The notes beneath the pieces are model-generated. The model did not search any database and was not told where the DNA came from. It saw only the letters and a list, made by a program, of their open reading frames with translations. The position numbers and the translations under genes were made by a program. This document shows, in pieces, positions 58,160 through 64,000 of a DNA stretch of 64,000 nt; positions within the stretch are counted from its first letter, which is position 1, and each line of letters begins with the position of its first letter. This DNA is from Monodelphis domestica. Lineage: Eukaryota; Chordata; Mammalia; Didelphimorphia; Didelphidae. Where the stretch lies: the NCBI RefSeq assembly GCF_027887165.1, contig NC_077234.1, forward strand, positions 249,701,658-249,765,657. Reading direction: 5' to 3'.

Positions 58160-59355
58160 AAATTAAAAGTACCAATAGAATTTTGTTTAATTACCTCTGC
58201 ATTTCAACTTTTCGTTGTTCTTCAATGAAGTCTTAATGCTTTTTTACAGTTTAATACCTAAAAAACATTACTTTTAATTTCAATTTTATTATTAGTCAGC
58301 CTATATTTCTTGCCATAAACATAATGCTTCCAATTTAAATATGTTAATATCATTTACAATTACATACAATGGAACTTCTCTTGATTTCTAGAATTACTTA
58401 CATACACTCTAAAGATTTCTTTCATTGGTTTAAGATTAAATCCTGGGTAATCAGCAAACTGTTAAATGAAGAGGAATGTAAGCCAATTAATTTGTTTTCA
58501 TTTTTTATTTATGGCAATTGAAGTATATAACTCAAAAGTGTATATCACAAATTAAGCAAAAAACCCCACCAAAAAAACCTTGAGAGTAGAATTTACTATT
58601 TTAAAAAAATTTAGGCTAATTAAGATGATTTTAGAATAGAAAGGTGTTGTAGTGAAAAGCTGCCTCTTTTATCAACTAGGCATGAATAAGGATCAGTGTT
58701 TGCTCATTTTGAAATCAATATGTGTCAATATATTCTGCCAAAATAGTTTGAGAAAATGTTTTGATGTTTTAATTTTGTGATGTTTGCACAATGAATAGTC
58801 ATAGCACCGACCCCTAGAATTTTCCCTTAATAAATAAATATAAGAGTTTGTCATCCAGTAGCTCAATTTTCTGATTTTGTATGAAGGCTACCATTCAGAA
58901 ACTCAAATGGGGAAATGACCACTTTGCTTTCCATTACAGCTGCTCAATGAAACATGCTTCCGAAACATCCAACTACACATATATACAACTTAAAATAAGA
59001 ACTTAGCAAGGAAATAGTCACATCATTACACATTTTTCTCTGTTATAAAGACATTTTGAAAGAATTAGAATTTCAGAAATATAAAATGAAACTCACTTGA
59101 TTTCTAAGGCACATTATTAACTATAAAATCTAAAGTGAGATTTTATTTGATGAACTTCATCAAAATCTCACAATATTTGCCCAAACCGAAGTGGAAAGAG
59201 ATAAGTATTGACCATTAATTTTTAGTCTATAGTCAACAAAAGTATCTCAATTGAGACAAACCCTGCAAACCTGAAATCATTTGAGCAATACTGGTACCAC
59301 ATAAGCTGAAGAGATTCTGAATAAAAAGGTTTTTTAATTAGACATACTGATGTAC
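58160..59355 (-). other. C3orf38: probable C3orf38 3' UTR and flank
   Basis: About 1.2 kb of AT-rich DNA between the C3orf38 stop and the 3' end of an L1 on the plus strand. No interspersed repeat is recognised in most of it. That, together with several AATAAA hexamers on the minus strand, fits 3' UTR. The exact transcript end cannot be set from sequence alone. Confidence 0.5.
59142..59147 (-). promoter_or_regulatory. candidate poly(A) signal of C3orf38
   Basis: AATAAA on the minus strand about 210 nt past the stop codon. It is the nearest canonical hexamer downstream. The human transcript has a long 3' UTR, so use of a more distal site in the AT-rich DNA down to about 58.2 kb is equally possible. 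Confidence 0.45.
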
Positions 59356-60039
59356 TCATTGTTTTGGAGGATTAGTTAATTCCAGTTGACACGCATGAAA
59401 TGATGCCTCATTTTTACGACATGGTGCCTGGTTTTCATTTCCACCACACAAAGCAGAGGTTTCAGTAAGCAATGCTTCATTTCTACTACACGTTGTTCCA
59501 TTTCCATTATACGGTTCTCCTGCACTGCATCCCAGTGTATTTGAAGGTTTTTCCACTGTCACTCCAGATTCAATGGAATTCTGTCCAACAATCCTCAGAT
59601 TGACAAATTTTATTTTCCAAGTGTTTACTAGAAAAGGACTGCGGATGAGTCCAAATACTTGTTCAAAGATACCTAAACAAACGCTGCCTCGGTGGACAGT
59701 GCCAGCAACTGCAACTATAACTAATCCATGTGGAGTAGCTACACACTTCAGGCCATTGCAATCTAGGTTAGGATTAAGAAAAAGAAACTCTTCTTTCACC
59801 AGAGATAGTAAACGAAGGCTCACCAGTTCTGAACCATAATAGTCTATCACATTTTGTTCTGATGTATTGTAACAAAATTTTAGCTTGACATCATCCCAGA
59901 AGTGCTGTGGTCCCCATTGTTCTTGGGGGGGTCCAAATAAAGGATTCTGAGAGTTGAGAAGCTCAAAGAACCACTGGCAAAATTCTTCTCCTAACTTGTA
60001 ACACTCGTCAAATTGTTCATATTCTTTTTCTCCTTTTTC
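59356..60039 (-). CDS. C3orf38: C3orf38 orthologue, last coding exon (exon 3)
   Basis: This exon encodes the C-terminal 227 residues of a protein matching human C3orf38 (a DUF4518-type family, as I recall it). Recognised blocks in order are [87 protein letters not shown] and [12 protein letters not shown]. The alternating hydrophobic pattern of the last blocks suggests an NTF2-like alpha+beta fold; that is inference. The acceptor reads TTTACTGACAG just above 60039, and the exon begins in phase 0 with Glu-Lys-Gly-Glu. The frame is open to a TGA at 59356-59358. The stretch after NLRI is diverged from and longer than the human tail and carries Cys-x-x-Asn-Glu repeats. The molecular function of the family is poorly known; a link to apoptosis has been suggested. 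Orthology is clear; function is not inferred. Confidence 0.93.
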   Translation of the reverse strand, partial: EKGEKEYEQFDECYKLGEEFCQWFFELLNSQNPLFGPPQEQWGPQHFWDDVKLKFCYNTSEQNVIDYYGSELVSLRLLSLVKEEFLFLNPNLDCNGLKCVATPHGLVIVAVAGTVHRGSVCLGIFEQVFGLIRSPFLVNTWKIKFVNLRIVGQNSIESGVTVEKPSNTLGCSAGEPYNGNGTTCSRNEALLTETSALCGGNENQAPCRKNEASFHACQLELTNPPKQ

Positions 60040-60659
60040 CTGTCAGTAAAGAAAAATCTAAGTTAGGTTTATTTAATAATCCAATTTAATAGCCTAAGTT
60101 TAATGAAAACAGTAAACTATGTGCCTCTGACAGACCATAAATGATTAATGACCTGGGCCCAAAATTAAATAAGAGGAAAGATCTCATGATCTCACAATTA
60201 CAAACCTCCTTTAATATTCTCAAAACTTCTCTGAGAAAAAAAGGCTAATCTGTTTTTAATGTCAGTATTCTACTGGCTCTATACTATGGCTTTGACTTGT
60301 GGAACACTACAGCCTAACAAATATATAACAAAGAATTAAAAAAACTAAAGTAAAGGTTGTCATCAGAGAAATAAATCATTGAAAAATAAAAGATGACAGC
60401 ACGAGAAAACTACTGAACTGACAGACTATGTATACTCCAATATAATAATAGTGATGTCAGGAGAAAATAAGAAAAATTATGAAGTTGGAGTGGATTTCCT
60501 ATGGTGAACTCAAGGACATGGACAAGAGTTAGACAGAATGGGGCAGGCATACACACATATGATCTTCACTATTGTAGGGAATAGTCTACACAATAAGATC
60601 AACGATCCATATTAAGGAGCAGGTTTATGGACCAAAAATGTTAGAACACACAAAAAATT

Positions 60660-60805
60660 TTTCTGGATAGTATGGTACAGTGAAAAAACAATGACTGGAA
60701 TCAAAAGGATCTGGAATCAAATCCTAACACTGATGCTTATTTCCTCCCTAGACTTCAATTCCCTCATCTATAAAAAGATGAGGCTGAGCTGAGCTCTACA
60801 CATCT
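60660..60805 (+). repeat. SINE/MIR-like repeat in C3orf38 intron 2
   Basis: GTATGGTACAGTGAAAAAAC head-like, TGGAATCAAATCCTAACACT, and the tail GAGCTGAGCTCTACACATCT with TATGATTCTAG. Diverged. Confidence 0.5.
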
Positions 60806-62129
60806 ATGATTCTAGAAACTTTACAATTTTGTTGGCTATTTAAAAAAATAATTAAGAGAAAAAAACCAGTCAATTAATCTGAAAACTAAGTAACAGAATA
60901 ATTTCTGAGGCTCTAAACTATCAGTAATGTTCAGGGAAGGTAGTGTTGCTGATAATGCTGAATATGTTTAAAAAAAAATAATTTTCTAAGAATTTTAATT
61001 TGGCCCTTAAATTCCTATGCAAATTTTATATACTAATTTAATTTCAAAAAACAAAAGCAATAACAAACATTGAATAGCTCAAGTATGGAGTAGTGAGTGA
61101 TCTAAGATTTAAAACTACTTTAATGAAATTAAACAAAATTGTCTTTGAATAATGAAAATTGTATATACAAGATATGTTTCAATTTACTTAGACATATTAT
61201 CATAAACGACTATATGACAATAGTCAATTCAAAAGATCCAGAAAGATCAAGCACTAGAAAATGAGATTTCTACATGGGATCTAACTTACTAGAAGTAAGA
61301 ACTAAAGTCTAATATTTTTCAGGCAGAAAAGGACCCTAAATATTTCTGTGATTAGGAGGTATATACTATAAAAACATTTTCATTGATACACCATGGTGCT
61401 GAAAGTTATAATTTTACATCTGTTCTTCACTTATAGTTCATCAGTAATAGCTTAAAAAGTGCCACATTACTAGAGAATAACTTAATTTTTAAAAAGAGCC
61501 ATTACTTCCAATTACCACAAGGTTAACATTCTTAACTATTCAGTCAAAAGATGATCATGGAGTTAACAACTGTCTAAGCTCCTCCAAAGGCCAAGTATAA
61601 TAGACTGATAATGTGACATGGATTTCTATTTTTAATCATTACCCACACTGAACACAAATTAAGCAAAATGTCCCTCATCTGAACTAGAGAAATGATAACT
61701 TGAGTAAGTAAAATGAACTATTCTTTTAGATTTTTTTAAAATGTAGTTTTACTTCCAACAATAAAAAATTTTAAATTAAAGGCCTATTTAATAAAAGTCT
61801 TGTGCCCACCTAATTAAATTACTAATATAATCTATTGTTTATATATAAGTATAAAAGTATCTTGAAAGTGAATGACACTGCCATAGCAATACTGTATTTC
61901 CTTGTCTGAAATAACACATATTTGGAATAAAACTTTAACTACATATAGTTATGCTTCTTCAGAAACCCAGGTTATCAAAAAAATTTTTTTTTCTTTTTAA
62001 TCATACATCCCCAAAGGACAATTAAGTCATCTTTTTTTTTTAATTGAATTTAAATGGCCAAAAAAAAACCCTTTAAGATAGCAAACAAATAAATATTTCA
62101 TGTAATATGTAATAACAAGAAAAATTTAA

Positions 62130-62245
62130 AAGGCAGCATGACATATTAAGATAGATAATATTGCCTGGTGGTCAGGAAGACCTGAATTCAGGTCCTGTTT
62201 CTGATATATATGAGGTGTGACCATAGACAAGTCAACTTCTCAATC
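62130..62245 (+). repeat. SINE fragment in C3orf38 intron 2
   Basis: AAGGCAGCATGACATATTAA, GTCAGGAAGACCTGAATTCA and CATAGACAAGTCAACTTCTC follow SINE order. It sits about 170 bp from exon 2. Confidence 0.55.
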
Positions 62246-62410
62246 TAAGACAACACTTTAAAATCTAACTTGGAGTCAAGTTCTTTATTTCTTAAGAAGA
62301 AAAAGTGAAATGTTTTTTTAAAAGCTAACAATAATAATTTTCCCCAAATTTAAGATTTCTCCATTATCTCCAAATTAGATAAAAATTTAAAGAAAATAAA
62401 TCATCTTAAC

Positions 62411-62646
62411 TTGTTCAGATCGTATGATGTCTGTCTTTGAAACGCTCTCCCATGTTTCATTCACCAAGTTCAACTCCTTGTTCCAGTGATTTTTTGCATA
62501 CTGAATAAGATTGTGCTTTTCAGAAGCTGGGGGTACAATTATTCCTTTTGTTGCTAGATATTTAAATATGATTTCTCTGTGCACTTTCTTTCTCTTCAAA
62601 AGTTCTTCAGCACTTTGACTGTAAGCTAATATTGCACGAATGGCAT
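62411..62646 (-). CDS. C3orf38: C3orf38 orthologue, internal exon (exon 2)
   Basis: This 236-nt exon encodes 78 full codons starting [16 protein letters not shown] and including [30 protein letters not shown] and ending IIRSEQ. It matches the N-terminal third of human C3orf38 closely. The acceptor is TTTCTTTCCTAG immediately above 62646. The first two bases complete an Asp codon whose first base comes from exon 1, so the upstream junction is phase 1. The donor is CAA|GTTAAG at 62411/62410, which leaves phase 0 and joins in frame to exon 3 across a 2.4-kb intron. Reading on past the donor soon reaches a stop, which supports splicing there. Exon 1 (about 43 codons in human, CpG-rich promoter expected) is not visible up to 64000, so the gene is partial in this window. 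Confidence 0.92.
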
Positions 62647-62764
62647 CTAGGAAAGAATATGCAAAAAATGAAGTTAAAATTAAAACGACTTTTGCTATAA
62701 AAATTTCCAAATGAAAATATAGAAAATTTCTAGCTTTCAAGTTTTTCCTTCCTCTACAAATTTT

Positions 62765-62840
62765 TTTGTATTTAAATTTTTTCCCTTTTTAAAATTTAGA
62801 ATATTTTCCCATGATTCATGATCCCCCTGCCCCCATATTT
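62765..62840 (-). mobile_element. L1 3'-UTR scrap in intron 1
   Basis: TTTAGAATATTTTCCCATGA TTCATGATCCCCCTGCCCCC resembles the reverse L1 3' UTR at 31.9 and 38.4 kb. Short. Confidence 0.4.
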
Positions 62841-63190
62841 AAGTTTTTAAAAACTGCTTCCAAAAAGAGGATAAACATTTACACTCAGTCTCCTTAAAAG
62901 AAAAAATTTCAAGAATAAAAATTTAAGATATTTATTTTTTAAAGAAAATTATTCAAAATTTTATTCTGAAAACAAATCCATTTTGGACCATGGTATTTTA
63001 CAATTGTTTATTTTAAATCTGGTGAATTTTACTTCATCAAAGCAAATAAATATCTAGATATAGTCAATAAAGAAAATATTTTTACTTTGTTTAATGTAAT
63101 ATAACTGCTGAATAATGATTTTTGAAGAATGACCATTATTGCTAACCAGTGAAATAAGAAATAAGAGGGATATACCTGACACGTGGTGAG

Positions 63191-63481
63191 TGAAATTTAA
63201 CTGCTGGATTTTTCTGAAGTGAATTTCCCCAGGTCTTGGGCTACATGGGCCAAGGTCTATCTGGTTAAGGACTAAACTCCCCTGCCTAGTTTTTGAGCCA
63301 GAGGCCAGGAGTAAATTACTTAGGGTTTAGGCTAAATATATTACCTTATCCTCTCTCTTGACTTCTTGCTTTACTCTTTCCACATTTTGTAAATAAATTG
63401 TAAATAAAATCTCTTTGGAATTAATTAAATTCCTGGCAACAAAACTCTTAAATATATTCAGTCCAACCATAAATTTTAACA
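63191..63481 (+). mobile_element. ERV LTR 3' portion in intron 1
   Basis: TGTAAATAAATTGTAAATAA (poly(A) signals, about 63390-63408), then AATTCCTGGCAACAAAACTC and AATATATTCAGTC, ending ATTTTAACA at 63481. The end is similar in layout to the LTR at 4462-5020 (CCTGGCGGCATTAAATTTATATTCAGTC, split by drift), so the two are probably related. The 5' limit is uncertain. Confidence 0.55.
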
Positions 63482-63619
63482 GTATAGATGGACAAGGTGG
63501 GAGTTGTGAATTGCCTCTACTTCATCATATGATGGATGTATCAAAGTCAAATTGCTGGAGATCAAAACTAAGTCTAATATTCAAGTTTATAGGATCCTAA
63601 TAAGCGTCAGTAAATTATA

Positions 63620-63800
63620 CTGGAAAAAGTACAAAATTGGAAATTGGAAAGTTGGAAAGGCATGAGCTCAAATTAGACTTCTAACTCTTATTAGTAACCA
63701 GAACAGGTTCTTTGACCATGGGCCAATCAACTTGGAGTCCAAGTTTCCTAATTCATAAAATGGACAAAATACTAAGTGTTTCATACAGTTGTGATTATCA
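63620..63800 (+). repeat. MIR-like SINE
   Basis: GAAAGGCATGAGCTCAAATT, TTTGACCATGGGCCAATCAA and TCCTAATTCATAAAATGGAC. Confidence 0.5.
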
Positions 63801-63810
63801 AATGAAATCG

Positions 63811-63829
63811 TGTGTGTGTGTGTGTGTGA
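63811..63829. repeat. (GT)n microsatellite
   Basis: Short GT run in the C3orf38 first intron. Confidence 0.85.
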
Positions 63830-64000
63830 GAAGTTTTGTATATAGCACATACTCTAATGTTAAACTGAAAATTCTTTTAAAAATTCCAAAAATGCAAATA
63901 TATTCCAAATATTTCCAAAAATACAACTAAACTAAAGTTTCACACAAATAATTTGCTCTGAATGTAGAATTTAACTTAATTTGTTAATTTTGAAAATAAA

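Larger units (their letters stand above)
60040..62410 (-). other. C3orf38: C3orf38 intron 2
   Basis: AT-rich intron bounded by GTTAAG (62410-62405) and TTTACTGACAG (ending 60040). Both boundaries keep the reading frame of a protein matching human C3orf38. It holds a SINE near 60660-60805 and another near 62130-62245, both opposite in orientation to the gene. I see no other exon-like reading frame in it. Confidence 0.85.
62647..64000 (-). other. C3orf38: C3orf38 intron 1 (partial, runs off the window)
   Basis: This follows from the phase-1 acceptor of exon 2 and the absence of any recognisable first exon to the window end. The stretch is very AT-rich. It contains a possible L1 3'-UTR scrap (62765-62840), an LTR 3' portion (63191-63481), a MIR-like SINE (63620-63800) and a short GT repeat. 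Confidence 0.75.

Noticed and set aside
1-64000. CRISPR array, bacterial operon, tRNA, rRNA or small nuclear RNA genes
   Set aside because: No spaced direct-repeat array or bacterial gene layout is present. tRNA-like boxes occur only as SINE heads, and I saw no snRNA or 5S sequence.

Overview
The window reads as marsupial nuclear DNA. The basis is the repeat mix: many CORE-type SINEs with a tRNA-like head (GGTTCAAAT box followed by GTGACCCTGGGCAAGTCACT), SINE tails resembling BovB/RTE 3' ends, an L1 lineage whose ORF2 C-terminus reads FIAALFVVAKNW / EEFHGDWNNLQE, L2 and CR1/L3-like relics, and many short LTRs. It is a low-gene-density autosomal-type region dominated by interspersed repeats. 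Family names are from memory of consensus sequences; no database was searched.

The only host protein-coding gene I can support is an orthologue of human C3orf38 on the minus strand. Its exon 2 (62411-62646) and last coding exon 3 (59356-60039) are present, with matching splice phases and intact splice sites. Exon 1 and the promoter must lie beyond 64000. The remaining ~58 kb is downstream of this gene. In human, from memory, the flank beyond C3orf38 runs into a long gene-poor stretch toward EPHA3; no EPHA3 exon was recognised here.

Layout: 1-8 kb is mostly unassigned DNA with a short coding-like stretch near 0.6-1.0 kb, scattered SINEs and one LTR. 8.2-9.5 kb is an L2 reverse-transcriptase relic. 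13.8-14.4 kb is a large purine microsatellite with an internal ~189-bp duplication. 14.7-17.6 kb holds L1 pieces, one with a clean target-site duplication. 18.5-26 kb is LTR-rich, including two copies of one LTR family in opposite orientation. 26.5-27.7 kb is a 5'-only L1 piece. 29.0-30.4 kb is GC/CpG-rich with good splice-donor matches. 31.9-40.8 kb contains a hAT MITE inside L2 and a three-level nest (unassigned retroposon > L1 > solo LTR). 42.2-44.9 kb holds more solo LTRs and an L1 tail. 48.1-50.8 kb is the most CpG-rich block, split by a solo LTR. 51.7-52.5 kb is a CR1/L3 relic. 53.4-58.1 kb is a nearly full-length L1 lacking its reverse transcriptase. 58.2-64 kb is the C3orf38 locus.

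The strongest second-look items are the CpG-rich block with no recognised gene (48.1-50.8 kb), the clustering of L1 truncation/deletion breakpoints at one ORF2 position, the Cys-x-x-Asn-Glu repeats in the C3orf38 tail, and the nested insertions that can be ordered in time by their target-site duplications.
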